Positions 42,868 through 53,389 are shown, counted from the first letter of the stretch. The stretch is 64,000 nt of DNA from G965279355 sp965279355 (GCA_965279355.1 OZ257155.1:3720001-3784000), one strand, 5' to 3'. The notes: generated from the sequence alone by a model not told the origin. Translations and numbers: made by a program.

Positions 42868-44177
42868 CTTCTGTCGAGATCGGCCTTCTCTCCATCGTCG
42901 GCGTTCTGATCCTCGTTTATTCGGGGATGCATATTGCCGTTGCGCTCGGCCTGCTGTCCTTCGTCTGTATCTGGGCGGTCCGCGGCGATTTCATGATTGC
43001 CGGCAAGATGCTGTCGATGGCGGCGTCGGAAAGTCTGGCCCAATACGATTTCGGCGTTGTGCCGCTCTTTGTGATGATGGGGATTCTTGTCAGCGTTTCG
43101 GAGATCGGGCGCGATACCTATGATGTCGCGAACCAGCTCTTCCGTCGGCTCAAAGGCGGCCTGGGGACGGCCACCGTTGCGGCGAATGCCGTGTTTGCTG
43201 CGGTGACCGGCACCTCCATCGCCTCGGCTTCGGTGTTCACCAAAATCGCGGTCCCGGAAATGCTGCGCCACGGCTACAACCCGCGCTTTGCTGTGGGCGT
43301 TGTTGCGGGGTCGTCCGTTCTCGGCATGCTGATCCCGCCAAGCCTGCTCTTCATTCTGTTCGGGATTCTTGCCGAGACATCGATCGGCCATCTTTTCATC
43401 GCCGGCATCGTGCCGGGTGTTCTGCTGGCCGTTGCCTACTGCGTGCTGATCTGGTTCATGGCCACGTACTATCCGAAGTCCGTCAAGCTGACCGGCCCGA
43501 TGACGGCCGAGACGGGCCCGCTGATGTCGACCGGCGAAATCATCCTGAAGGCAGTCCCGATCGTGCTGCTGATCTTACTCGTGATCGGCGGCATTTATGG
43601 CGGCGTCTTCACGGCAACGGAAGCCGGCGGAGTCGGAGCGGCCGGCGCTTTGATCCTTACGTTGATCAAAGGGCGTCTGACCCTGAAAACGTTCTGGCAT
43701 GTTCTGGTGGAGACCGGCCACGTTACGGCCGCGATCTGTTTTCTGCTGATTGCCGCAAATGTCTATTCGCGGATGATCACGGTATCCGGCCTGCCGAATG
43801 CGATCGAACTCGGCGCGACAAATATGTCGCTCGGCATGTACGAGATTCTGGCGATCTATATCGTCATTCTGCTGCTGCTGGGCACCATCATTGATGCCGG
43901 CTCCATCATGCTGATCACCGTACCGCTGATTGTGCCGCTGCTGGCGCCATTCGGGGTCAGCACGGTCTGGCTCGGCGTCGTCACTGTAATTGCCGTGGAG
44001 GTAGGGCTGCTGACGCCGCCCTTCGGGCTCGCCGTCTTCGTCGTCCATTCAACATTGCGAGATCCCAAGATAACGGTGCACGATATCTTCATGGGTTCGC
44101 TGCCGTTTGCCGCGATCATGGTTGCCGTTCTTGCGATCGTCGTGGCGTTCCCGAAACTTTCACTGATTCTGCTTTAG
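42864..44177 (+). CDS. dctM: TRAP transporter large permease (DctM)
   Basis: This 437-residue DctM-type channel protein has about eleven hydrophobic segments. Marks are AAVTGTSIASASVFTKIAVP near residue 109, VAGSSVLGMLIPPSLLFILF, and the C-terminal VIAVEVGLLTPPFGLAVFVV. It overlaps DctQ by four bases. With the DctP of 41216 it completes the second TRAP system of the window and the only one in standard P-Q-M order. Confidence 0.94.
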   Translation: MTSVEIGLLSIVGVLILVYSGMHIAVALGLLSFVCIWAVRGDFMIAGKMLSMAASESLAQYDFGVVPLFVMMGILVSVSEIGRDTYDVANQLFRRLKGGLGTATVAANAVFAAVTGTSIASASVFTKIAVPEMLRHGYNPRFAVGVVAGSSVLGMLIPPSLLFILFGILAETSIGHLFIAGIVPGVLLAVAYCVLIWFMATYYPKSVKLTGPMTAETGPLMSTGEIILKAVPIVLLILLVIGGIYGGVFTATEAGGVGAAGALILTLIKGRLTLKTFWHVLVETGHVTAAICFLLIAANVYSRMITVSGLPNAIELGATNMSLGMYEILAIYIVILLLLGTIIDAGSIMLITVPLIVPLLAPFGVSTVWLGVVTVIAVEVGLLTPPFGLAVFVVHSTLRDPKITVHDIFMGSLPFAAIMVAVLAIVVAFPKLSLILL

Positions 44178-44218
44178 TCGGGCCGGGTTGGGGCGATCGT
44201 TCGGTTTGGATTTATGGA

Positions 44219-45265
44219 ATGAAATACCAAGTCACACTGAAGCCAAGCGGTCATCAGTTTGAGGTCGAGAAGGGCGAAGGCATCCTTCAGGTTGGCCTCA
44301 ATGCCGGCCTGTACATGCCCTATAGCTGCAAGACCGGCGTCTGCAAGACCTGCCGCGGGACCATTCTAGAGGGCAAGGTGGATTACGGGGCGGTCCATCC
44401 TGAATATCTGCCCGAGAGCGACAAGGCGAAAGGTTATGCGCTGCTCTGTCAGGCATCGCCGCTTTCGGATGTCGTGATCGAAGTCGAGGAAATGGAGGGC
44501 CTTGCCGGCATCGTGATCAAGGAAGTGCCGTGCCGCGTCGGCAAGATCGACAAGCCGGCCCCCGACGTTGCGGTGGTCAAGCTTCGTCTCCCGATGAACG
44601 AGAACATGCGCTTCCTCGCGGGCCAATATGTCGACTTCCTGCTGCCGGACGGCAAACGCCGCAGTTATTCGATCGCCATTCCGCCGCATGTGGAAGGAGT
44701 AATTGAGATCGAGCTGCATATCAGGCATACGCCGGGTGGTCTTTTTACAGACCGGGTTTTTTCCGCCCTCAGGGTCAGGGATATCCTGCGTTTCGAGGGA
44801 CCCCTGGGGACCTTCTATCTTCGCGAAGACAACGACAAGCCGATCGTGATGATTGCAAGCGGCACAGGCTTCGCCCCGATCAAGGCGATGTGCGAGCTCG
44901 CGCTCCAGCGCAACCTCACCGAAAAGCGGCCGATCACGCTCTATTGGGGCTGCCGCACCCGCGCCGATCTTTACATGCTTGATCTGGCGCAGAAGTGGGC
45001 GGAAACGCCCGGCTTCACTTTCGTGCCGGTACTGTCGGACGCGACCTTTGCCTGTAACTGGACCGGTCGTACCGGCTTCGTACATCAGGCGGTCATCGCA
45101 GACTTTCCCGATCTGTCCGGCCACCAGGTTTATGCCTGTGGCGCGCCCGTGATGGTAGAGGCAGCGCGCCGCGATCTCAGTGCCCAATGCAAGCTTCCGG
45201 CGGATGAATTCTTCGCCGACTCGTTCCTGACGGAAGCCGATCTCCGTCCTATCGCTGCTACGTAG
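44219..45265 (+). CDS. [2Fe-2S]/FAD NAD(P)H reductase (oxygenase electron-transfer component)
   Basis: This 348-residue electron-transfer protein joins a plant-type ferredoxin domain and a ferredoxin-NADP reductase module. Cluster ligands are Cys37, Cys42, Cys45 and Cys77 (YSCKTGVCKTCRG and LLCQAS). The FAD-binding R-x-Y-S is in KRRSYSIAIP, and the NAD site is IASGTGFAPIKAMCE. The layout matches DmpP- or AscD-type reductases, which feed electrons to a hydroxylase or deoxygenase. No oxygenase large subunit or other terminal partner is found next to it. It is followed at 15 bases by a VOC metalloenzyme that might be its partner or the next step. Confidence 0.93.
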   Translation: MKYQVTLKPSGHQFEVEKGEGILQVGLNAGLYMPYSCKTGVCKTCRGTILEGKVDYGAVHPEYLPESDKAKGYALLCQASPLSDVVIEVEEMEGLAGIVIKEVPCRVGKIDKPAPDVAVVKLRLPMNENMRFLAGQYVDFLLPDGKRRSYSIAIPPHVEGVIEIELHIRHTPGGLFTDRVFSALRVRDILRFEGPLGTFYLREDNDKPIVMIASGTGFAPIKAMCELALQRNLTEKRPITLYWGCRTRADLYMLDLAQKWAETPGFTFVPVLSDATFACNWTGRTGFVHQAVIADFPDLSGHQVYACGAPVMVEAARRDLSAQCKLPADEFFADSFLTEADLRPIAAT

Positions 45266-45280
45266 AAAGGGAGGATTGCC

Positions 45281-45820
45281 ATGTCCAAGACACTGGAAAT
45301 GATTCAAGACGGTGTGTTCGATCCGGGCGAACGCAAATCAGTCATCAAGCCCTATGTGCTCTCGCACGGCACGCTTGAGTGCTACAACCTGAAAGACTCC
45401 CGTAAATTCTATGAGGAGTTTCTCGGTCTCGAATGCGCGCGTCATGCCAAGCCAGCGATGGTCATTCGCTGCGGCATGAAGTTCCATATCGTGTGCGTCG
45501 AGGTTGGATCGCACGTGCATCCCGTCAACGTCCTCAACCATTGGGGCGTCGATGTCTCGTCCAAGGAGGAAGTGGACGAGGCGCATGCGAATGCCGTGAA
45601 GTATCAGGAAAAGTACAAGATCAAGCAGATCATGAAGCCGGTCCTGCAGCACGGCGTCTACTCGTTCTATCTCGAAGATCTCGATCATAACTGGTGGGAA
45701 GTTCAGTATTTCCCGAGCTTCCAGCACGACGACATGTTCGATTTCGGCGACCGCTTCTCGATGGACGATGCGGCGGATGTCGGTGCGCTGAAGGAACTCG
45801 AAATAAAGTCGAACGTCTAG
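45281..45820 (+). CDS. VOC-superfamily metalloenzyme (extradiol dioxygenase/glyoxalase-like)
   Basis: This 179-residue single VOC module starts after AAGGGAGG. A 2-His-1-carboxylate metal set can be proposed: His29 in LSHGTLECYN, His87 in VLNHWGVDV and Glu140 in NWWEVQYFP. The LSHGTLECYNL opening and the DHNWWEVQY close resemble type I extradiol dioxygenases and related lyases. The FAH-family hydrolase downstream would fit with ring-cleavage product processing. Metal and oxygen chemistry are inferred. Confidence 0.87.
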   Translation: MSKTLEMIQDGVFDPGERKSVIKPYVLSHGTLECYNLKDSRKFYEEFLGLECARHAKPAMVIRCGMKFHIVCVEVGSHVHPVNVLNHWGVDVSSKEEVDEAHANAVKYQEKYKIKQIMKPVLQHGVYSFYLEDLDHNWWEVQYFPSFQHDDMFDFGDRFSMDDAADVGALKELEIKSNV

Positions 45821-45832
45821 TCGGTCGATCGC

Positions 45833-45865
45833 GTTGCCGGCGGTCTCCCGAGAGACGCCGGCAAC
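45833..45865 (+). terminator. Strong intergenic hairpin
   Basis: GTTGCCGGCG at 45833-45842 pairs with CGCCGGCAAC at 45856-45865, continued by TCTC/GAGA around a CCGA tetraloop, with one bulged G at 45843. The 14-bp GC-rich stem lies 13 bases after the VOC stop and 68 bases before the FAH gene. No T-run follows, so it may be a leaky terminator or an mRNA-processing boundary. Confidence 0.5.
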
Positions 45866-45932
45866 CTTCACTCCATCGCCGGTATCATTGCGTTGCCCCT
45901 GAACAGATTGGGGAACGCATCGGGAGACTTTC

Positions 45933-46880
45933 ATGCATCTGGTTACAGTCGACGTCGCGGGCAAAGCCTGCCCCGGCGTCATCGTCGGCAACGAAATCCT
46001 GAACCTGGCGGCCTGCGTGACGCTGGCGCCTGCGGAAAGCAAGCGCATGGGATCGGTGAAGGAAATTCTCGCCGGTGGGAAATCGGCCCTGGATGATCTT
46101 CGTCGGCTGATGGATCGCGCGACTGGCAGCGAGGCTGCCAAGTTTAGAGACGCCGGTGCGCTGCTGCCGCAGGCGAAGGCCGTGTTGCTGCCGCCGATCC
46201 CCGATCCCGGCATGATCCTCGCCTGCGGCGTCAACTATCACCAGCATCTGAAGGAAATGAACACGCCGGTCCCGGATAGGCCGATGTCGTTCATCAAGAA
46301 CGTGTCGTCGCTGGTCGGTAGCGGCAGCCCGATCCTTGTTCCGCCGTCCAACCCGGACATGGTGGATTGGGAGGGCGAGTTCTGCGTGGTGATCGGTCGT
46401 CCCTGCCACGCGGTCAAGGAATCCGAGGCGCTCAGCTATGTCGGCGGTTACACGCTGCTCAACGACGTCTCGGCGCGCGACTGGGTGACGCCCGTCTTTG
46501 CCTCGACCGGCATCATGGGGCCGATCCAGGCTTGGGAGCATAACATTCTCGGCAAGCAGTTTCCGACCTTCTGTCCGATGGGGCCGGCGATTGCCACGGC
46601 CGATGAGATCAAGGACCCGCACGATGTCGACATGACGACGACGCTCAACGGCAAGGTCATGCAGTCGTCGAACACCAATGACTTTGTGTTTAATGTCGTG
46701 CAGGTCATTGCCTACTATTCCCGGTTTTATCGCTTCCAGCCGGGCGATGTGATCTCCATGGGTTCGCCGTCGGGCGTCGGTTTTGCCCGGAAGCCGCAGA
46801 TCTTTATGAAACCCGGGGATCTGGTCGAGGTGCATGTCGACAGGATCGGGACGCTTTCCAACCCGATCCGTGCGAGTTGA
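45933..46880 (+). CDS. Fumarylacetoacetate hydrolase-family protein
   Basis: This 315-residue FAH-fold protein has the metal-binding E-x-E in VDWEGEFCVVIG and the downstream Asp in TLLNDVSARDWV, with the catalytic His region in CGVNYHQHLKEMN. C-terminal FQPGDVISMGSPSGVGF is the conserved end of the family. Members hydrolyse or decarboxylate acylpyruvates and ring-cleavage products, or hydrate 2-hydroxypentadienoates. GGGAGA precedes the ATG. It ends the TRAP-reductase-VOC run and is convergent with the aminotransferase gene, with 9 bases between. Confidence 0.92.
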   Translation: MHLVTVDVAGKACPGVIVGNEILNLAACVTLAPAESKRMGSVKEILAGGKSALDDLRRLMDRATGSEAAKFRDAGALLPQAKAVLLPPIPDPGMILACGVNYHQHLKEMNTPVPDRPMSFIKNVSSLVGSGSPILVPPSNPDMVDWEGEFCVVIGRPCHAVKESEALSYVGGYTLLNDVSARDWVTPVFASTGIMGPIQAWEHNILGKQFPTFCPMGPAIATADEIKDPHDVDMTTTLNGKVMQSSNTNDFVFNVVQVIAYYSRFYRFQPGDVISMGSPSGVGFARKPQIFMKPGDLVEVHVDRIGTLSNPIRAS

Positions 46881-46889
46881 GCACTGCGC

Positions 46890-48212
<1,323 letters not shown>

Positions 48213-48417
48213 GGGGCTGTTCCTCAGAGGAGGGGCGCCAGCGGTCGCGCTGGCCTGCTTGCACGAAAAAATGGGGTCTCGGGGAATGGAGTTTGGGCGA
48301 ATTTAGAGGGACCGGCCGGTCATTGCCAACGCCGATTTGCGGAGACTTGCGCGGCCGCCCCGTCAGGCAGAACATTGCCGCTCCGCGGGGATCACATCAA
48401 TCGAGCCAGGGCCTGAC

Positions 48418-50142
48418 ATGACACGCACGCCGTCGCTTCTGCGCGATGCCTGGGCGCTGACCGCGCCTTATTTTTCGTCCGAGGAGAAATGGACCGCCTG
48501 GAGTCTGCTGGCGGCGCTGATCGCCCTCAATCTCGGCATAGTCTACATCAATGTCCTGTTCAATGAGTGGAACAACCTGTTTTACACGGCGCTGCAGGAC
48601 AAGGACTGGGAGACGTTCTGGCACCAGATGATCCGCTTCTGCTGGATGGCCGTGGCCTTCATTCTGGCGGCGGTTTACCAGGTCTATCTCAGCCAGTGGC
48701 TGCAGATCCGGTGGCGGCGGTGGCTGACCGAGCGCTACCTGGCGGCCTGGCTGGATCGCCGCGCCTACTACCGGATGCAGCTTGGCGACCACCCGACGGA
48801 CAATCCGGATCAGCGCCTCGCCGACGATCTGAAGATGTTCGTGGCGCAGACGCTGACGATCTTCCTTGGCCTGCTGAGCGCGGTGGTGACGCTGGTGTCG
48901 TTCCTTGGCATCCTGTGGGTGCTGTCGGGCAGCTACGAGCTGGCGCTGTTCGGCAGCACGGTCACCATTCCCGGCTACATGGTGTGGTGCGGTTTGGGGT
49001 ACGCGGTGATCGGCACCGTGCTGACCCACTGGATCGGCGGCCGCCTGGTGCGGCTCAACTTCGAACAGCAGCGCTACGAGGCGGATTTCCGCTTCGGCCT
49101 GATCCGCATCCGCGAGAACGCCGACGCCATCGCGCTCGACGGAGGTGAGCCCAGCGAGAAGCGGAACGCGCTGGCGCGGTTCGCGAGCGTCGCGACCAAC
49201 TGGCACGCGATCATGCGGACCCAGAAGAACCTCACCTGGTTCACCGCCGGTTATAACCAGGCGGCGATCGTGTTCCCCTTCATCGTCGCCAGCCCGGCGT
49301 ATTTCGCGGGCACGATGCAGCTCGGCGGGCTGATGCAGACGGCCTCGGCCTTCGGGCAGGTGCAGGCGTCGCTGAGTTTCATCGTGAACGCCTATACCGA
49401 GCTCGCGCAGTGGAAGTCAGTAGTCGACCGGTTGACGCAGTTCCGCGCCAACACTGACGAACTGAACGCCGCCGCGCCGCAGATCGGGCGTGAAGCGGCG
49501 ACTTCAGGGATCGCACTCGACCGCGTCGACCTCGCCCTGCCGTCCGGTCAGACACTGCTTGACGCGACATCGGTCGACTTCGCGCCGGGTGAATCGGTGC
49601 TCATCTCCGGTCCCTCCGGCGCCGGTAAGAGCACACTGTTTCGCGCCATTGCCGGCATCTGGCCGTATGGGTCGGGGAGGGTGCGGGTGCCGGCCGGCGC
49701 CCGCGTGATGTTCCTGCCGCAGCGGCCTTATCTTCCCGTCGGTACGCTGCGCGGGGTTCTGACCTATCCGCAGGACGCCGCCGGGATCGACGGCGCACGT
49801 CTGCGCCAGGCATTGATCGATTGCGGCCTACCGGATCTCGCGGCGCGGCTCGATGAGGACCGGCACTGGGCGCTCAGCCTCTCACCCGGCGAACAGCAGC
49901 GGCTGGGCTTCGCGCGCGTCTTCCTGCAGCGTCCGGACTGGCTGTTCCTTGACGAGGCGACATCTGCCCTCGACGAAGCCAGCGAGACGGCGCTGTATCG
50001 CGCGCTTGCCGCGCAGGCGCCGCGAACGACCGTGATCAGTGTCGGCCATCGCTCGACGCTGCGCGCCTTCCATCAGCGTCGTCTCGCCTTCGAGAAGGAT
50101 GGCGATGCCGGGGCTTGGCGCCTTCTCACCCAACCGCAATAG
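48418..50142 (+). CDS. ABC transporter with fused membrane and ATPase domains (YddA/BacA-related)
   Basis: This 574-residue protein has an N-terminal membrane domain of about six helices (residues 30-310) with NPDQRLADDLKMFVAQTL, the mark of the YddA/Rv1819c/ABCD group. The C-terminal ATPase has Walker A GPSGAGKST, signature LSPGEQQRLGFARV and Walker B WLFLDEATSALDE. The ATG at 48418 gives MTRTPSLLRDAW; codons before it are not coding. Relatives move peptides, cobalamin or long-chain acyl-CoA. It starts a four-gene run with a kinase, an enolase-like protein and a dehydrogenase. Confidence 0.9.
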   Translation: MTRTPSLLRDAWALTAPYFSSEEKWTAWSLLAALIALNLGIVYINVLFNEWNNLFYTALQDKDWETFWHQMIRFCWMAVAFILAAVYQVYLSQWLQIRWRRWLTERYLAAWLDRRAYYRMQLGDHPTDNPDQRLADDLKMFVAQTLTIFLGLLSAVVTLVSFLGILWVLSGSYELALFGSTVTIPGYMVWCGLGYAVIGTVLTHWIGGRLVRLNFEQQRYEADFRFGLIRIRENADAIALDGGEPSEKRNALARFASVATNWHAIMRTQKNLTWFTAGYNQAAIVFPFIVASPAYFAGTMQLGGLMQTASAFGQVQASLSFIVNAYTELAQWKSVVDRLTQFRANTDELNAAAPQIGREAATSGIALDRVDLALPSGQTLLDATSVDFAPGESVLISGPSGAGKSTLFRAIAGIWPYGSGRVRVPAGARVMFLPQRPYLPVGTLRGVLTYPQDAAGIDGARLRQALIDCGLPDLAARLDEDRHWALSLSPGEQQRLGFARVFLQRPDWLFLDEATSALDEASETALYRALAAQAPRTTVISVGHRSTLRAFHQRRLAFEKDGDAGAWRLLTQPQ

Positions 50143-50151
50143 GGCCGCGCC

Positions 50152-51168
50152 GTGACGGATACCGAGGAAGAGACCCGCGTCAGTCTGCTTGCGTCGCTGC
50201 GCCGGATGAATCTGATCGAAGCGGGAGAGGGGCCGATCCTGACGCCGCTGACCGGTGGCGTGTCCTCGCTGGTCGTGCGCGTCGATGCCAAGAGGGGAAC
50301 CTTCTGCCTCAAGCGCGCTTTGCCGAAGCTGAAGGTCGCCCGCGAGTGGTTCGCCCCAGTGGAGCGCAGCCGCTTCGAAGTTGCCTGGCTGCTGGAAGCC
50401 GCGGCCATCGTTCCCGGTGCCGTGCCTGAGATCATCGGCGAAGACGAACCGGCCAATACATTCGCGATGGAGTTCCTCGATCCGTCCGACTATGCCGTCT
50501 GGAAAAGCCGGCTGCTGGCGCATGACGTGGATCCGTCGGTGGCCGTTGCGGTGGGCCGCATTCTGGGCCGGCTCCACGCCGCCACGGCCGATCGCGACGA
50601 CATTCGGCAGCGTTTCGACACCAGCGAGAACTTCACCGCGATCCGGATCGAGCCTTATCTTTATGCGACGGCGCGGGTTCATGCCGATCGCGCCGAGGCG
50701 CTCCATCGTGTCGCCGCGACGACATTGCAGACACGACATGTGCTGGTGCATGGCGACGTCAGCCCGAAAAACATTCTGGTCGGCCGAGAGCGCACGATCC
50801 TGCTCGATGCCGAATGCGCGTGGTATGGCGATCCGGCCTTCGATCTGGCGTTCTGTCTCAACCATTTCCTGCTGAAGAGCAGCCTCACGGACGCACCGCT
50901 CGACCGCTATGCCGCCAGCTTCAACGGGCTCGCTGCCGAATATCTGCGCGCCGTCGACTGGGAAAAGGCCGACGCCCTTGAAATCCGGGCGGCGGCGTTG
51001 CTGCCGGGGTTGATGCTGGCACGGATCGATGGAAAGTCGCCGGTTGAGTATATAGAGGACGATGTCCTGCGGGGCCGGGTCCGGGGTTTTTCACGCGCGT
51101 TTCTGGCGCGACCGGCCGGACGCCTGTCGGACATCTGGGACGCCTGGGAAAAAGAGTTGCACCGATGA
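50152..51168 (+). CDS. APH-family small-molecule kinase
   Basis: This 338-residue protein has the aminoglycoside phosphotransferase/choline kinase fold. Brenner's motif is VHGDVSPKNILVG with catalytic Asp202 and Asn207, and the metal-binding Asp219 is in ILLDAECAWYGDPAFDLAF. The N-lobe Lys is likely in GTFCLKRALPKL. It starts at GTG 9 bases after the ABC gene and overlaps the enolase-like gene by four bases. With that context it more likely phosphorylates a metabolite or imported compound than an antibiotic. Confidence 0.9.
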   Translation: MTDTEEETRVSLLASLRRMNLIEAGEGPILTPLTGGVSSLVVRVDAKRGTFCLKRALPKLKVAREWFAPVERSRFEVAWLLEAAAIVPGAVPEIIGEDEPANTFAMEFLDPSDYAVWKSRLLAHDVDPSVAVAVGRILGRLHAATADRDDIRQRFDTSENFTAIRIEPYLYATARVHADRAEALHRVAATTLQTRHVLVHGDVSPKNILVGRERTILLDAECAWYGDPAFDLAFCLNHFLLKSSLTDAPLDRYAASFNGLAAEYLRAVDWEKADALEIRAAALLPGLMLARIDGKSPVEYIEDDVLRGRVRGFSRAFLARPAGRLSDIWDAWEKELHR

Positions 51169-52448
51169 GCACATTGATCACCGCGGTTAAGGCAAGACGG
51201 ATCTGGGATTCGCGCGGGCGTCCGACCATCGAGGCCGAGGTGACGTTGGCCAACGGCGTGATCGGGCGCGGCATCGCGCCGGCCGGTGCCTCGCGCGGCA
51301 CCCATGAGGCCGTCGATCTGCGCGACGGCGGCGCGCGTCTGGGCGGGATGGATGTCTCGCTGGCGCTGGAGAATATCGCGCGCGAGATCGCGCCGGCGCT
51401 CGTCCAGCTCGATGCGCGGGATCAGCGTCTGGTCGACCAGTCGCTGATCGCACTCGACGGCACCCCCACCAAATCCCGCCTCGGCGGCAACGCGACCACT
51501 GCCGTGTCGATGGCGGTGCTGCATGCCGCCGCCGCGACGGAGAACGTGCCGCTGTGGCGCTATCTGGCGAAGGACGCCGAGGTCCGCCTGCCGCTGCCGC
51601 AGATCCAGATCTACGGCGGCGGCGCGCATGCCGGGCACCGGATCGACCTGCAGGATCTTCTGGTGATGCCGGTCGGAGCCAGAAGCTTCGACGAAGCGCT
51701 GGAGATGGTGGCGGAAGTCTATCGCGCGGGCGGTGCGCTGATGGCGGAGCGGGGCGCGCTCGCCGGGGTGGCCGATGAAGGCGGCTGGTGGCCCGATTTC
51801 AAATCGAACGAAGAAGCTCTCGAAACGCTGACCAAAGCGATCGAGCGCGCCGGCTATCGCAACGGCGAGGTGATGATCGCGCTCGATGTCGCCGCGTCGC
51901 AGTTCGGACGCGACGGCCGCTACAAGCTGGCGCTGGATAACCGAACGCTGTCGACGGAGGAGTGGATCGCCGTGCTGGTCGGCTGGACGCGGCGCTATCC
52001 GATCCTTTCCATCGAGGACCCGGTGGCCGAGGACGATACAGCGGGGATGCAGGCCCTCACCAAAGCGGTCGGCAGAAGGATCCAGGTGATCGGCGACGAT
52101 TATCTGGTGACCAACGCCCGGCGTGTCGCGGATGCGCAGGCACACGGTGCGTGCAACGCGGTGCTCATCAAGCCCAATCAGGCCGGCACCATCACCGAGG
52201 CCTACGACACGCTGCTTGCCGCCCGCGACGGCGGCTGGGGCACAATTGTCTCGGCGCGGTCCGGCGAAACGGAAGATGTCATTATCGTGCATCTCGCCGT
52301 CGGCTGGAACGCCGGTCAGCTCAAGGTCGGCTCGTTTGCCCGGTCCGAGCGCATGGCGAAATGGAACGAAGGGCTGCGGGTGGAAGAGGCGCTGGGGCGG
52401 CGGGCGAAGTATGCCGGCATGGACGCCTTCCCGTTTCTCGAGCGATGA
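51165..52448 (+). CDS. Divergent enolase paralogue
   Basis: This 427-residue protein is full length for enolase, and most of the framework is intact: Glu205 (ADEGGWW), ALDVAASQF, SIEDPVAEDD, GDDYLVTN, Lys336 (IKPNQAGTITEA) and Lys387 (LKVGSFARSER). Several substrate-site residues differ. The SGAST loop reads AGASR (residues 40-44), the usual QE before the metal site reads QD (Asp164), and the catalytic His of SHRSGETED is Ala364 (SARSGETED). It is therefore unlikely to be the glycolytic enzyme. It overlaps the kinase gene before it and the dehydrogenase gene after it by four bases each. Dehydration of a phosphorylated sugar acid made by the kinase is a reasonable guess. Confidence 0.92.
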   Translation: MSTLITAVKARRIWDSRGRPTIEAEVTLANGVIGRGIAPAGASRGTHEAVDLRDGGARLGGMDVSLALENIAREIAPALVQLDARDQRLVDQSLIALDGTPTKSRLGGNATTAVSMAVLHAAAATENVPLWRYLAKDAEVRLPLPQIQIYGGGAHAGHRIDLQDLLVMPVGARSFDEALEMVAEVYRAGGALMAERGALAGVADEGGWWPDFKSNEEALETLTKAIERAGYRNGEVMIALDVAASQFGRDGRYKLALDNRTLSTEEWIAVLVGWTRRYPILSIEDPVAEDDTAGMQALTKAVGRRIQVIGDDYLVTNARRVADAQAHGACNAVLIKPNQAGTITEAYDTLLAARDGGWGTIVSARSGETEDVIIVHLAVGWNAGQLKVGSFARSERMAKWNEGLRVEEALGRRAKYAGMDAFPFLER

Positions 52449-53389
52449 AAGTCCTTCTGCATTTCCGCGCCGGTCCGCTGCTGCGCGAGCGCCTGAAGCA
52501 AGTCACGCCCGCCGGGATGCGGATCGTGATCGTCGATGAAGTAGATGATGCCGGGTTTGCCGCAGAGATCGCCGACACCGATGTTCTGCTGCATGTGCTG
52601 CGCCCGGTGACGGAGGCGATGATCGCGGCGGCGCCGCGCCTGCGCCTCATTCAGAAGATCGGTGTCGGCGTGAACACGATCGATCTCAAGGCCGCGGCGG
52701 CGCGCGGCATCGCCGTTGCCAACATGCCCGGCACCAATAGCCAGGCGGTGGCCGAGCAGACGCTGGCACTGATGCTGGCCGTCTTGCGGCGCACGGTCAT
52801 GCTGGATCGGGTGACCCGCGAGGGTGGCGGCTGGTCGCTGCCACCGGAGGTGCTGGAAAGCACGGGAGAAATCTACGGCCGTACCGTCGGGCTCATCGGC
52901 TACGGCGAAGTGCCGCGACGGCTGGCGCCGGTCCTGCAGGCGCTTGGAGCGACGGTGGCTTATACCGCGACGAAGCCGAAAGCAGGCGCGGTCGGCCAGT
53001 ATCTCGATCTTGATGCACTTCTTCGGACCAGCGACATCGTGTCGCTTCACCTGCCGCTGACCGATGCGACACGAAACCTGATCGATGCAGCCGCGCTGGA
53101 AAAGCTGAAGCCGGGCGCCGTACTCATCAATACGGCGCGGGGCGGACTGGTCGACGAACGGGCTCTGGAGCGGCATCTGCGCTCCGGTCGGCTGCGCGGG
53201 GCGGGGCTCGATGTCTTTTCCGTCGAGCCCGTACGCGATCACCCGCTGTTCGGTCTCGATGCCGTCACTGTGGCGCCGCATGTTGCATGGCTCACGCCGG
53301 AAACCATCGACCGCAGTTTCGGGGTTGCGCTGGAAAATGTCAGGCGCCTTGCGGCTGGCGAAGCACTGCTAAATCTGATCAGGCTGTGA
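52445..53389 (+). CDS. D-2-hydroxyacid dehydrogenase-family protein
   Basis: This 314-residue protein is taken from the ATG overlapping the enolase-like stop by four bases. The catalytic Arg is in NTARGGLVDERAL, the Glu in FSVEPVRDHP and the His in VAPHVAWLTPETI. The dinucleotide motif reads GLIGYGEVPRRLAPVL, so the third Gly of GxGxxG is Pro, unusual for this family. Role: reduction of a 2-keto acid or oxidation of a 2-hydroxy acid, probably on the product of the enolase-like enzyme. Its last 11 bases overlap the convergent sensor kinase gene. Confidence 0.9.
   Translation: MKVLLHFRAGPLLRERLKQVTPAGMRIVIVDEVDDAGFAAEIADTDVLLHVLRPVTEAMIAAAPRLRLIQKIGVGVNTIDLKAAAARGIAVANMPGTNSQAVAEQTLALMLAVLRRTVMLDRVTREGGGWSLPPEVLESTGEIYGRTVGLIGYGEVPRRLAPVLQALGATVAYTATKPKAGAVGQYLDLDALLRTSDIVSLHLPLTDATRNLIDAAALEKLKPGAVLINTARGGLVDERALERHLRSGRLRGAGLDVFSVEPVRDHPLFGLDAVTVAPHVAWLTPETIDRSFGVALENVRRLAAGEALLNLIRL

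Noticed and set aside
48237..48254. GCCAGCG/CGCTGGC hairpin in the aminotransferase leader
   Set aside because: Seven-bp stem with no T-run and no riboswitch-like surroundings; could be chance.
48310..48321. GACCGGCCGGTC palindrome upstream of the ABC gene
   Set aside because: Twelve-base all-GC-rich palindromes are expected by chance in such DNA, and no regulator gene is adjacent.
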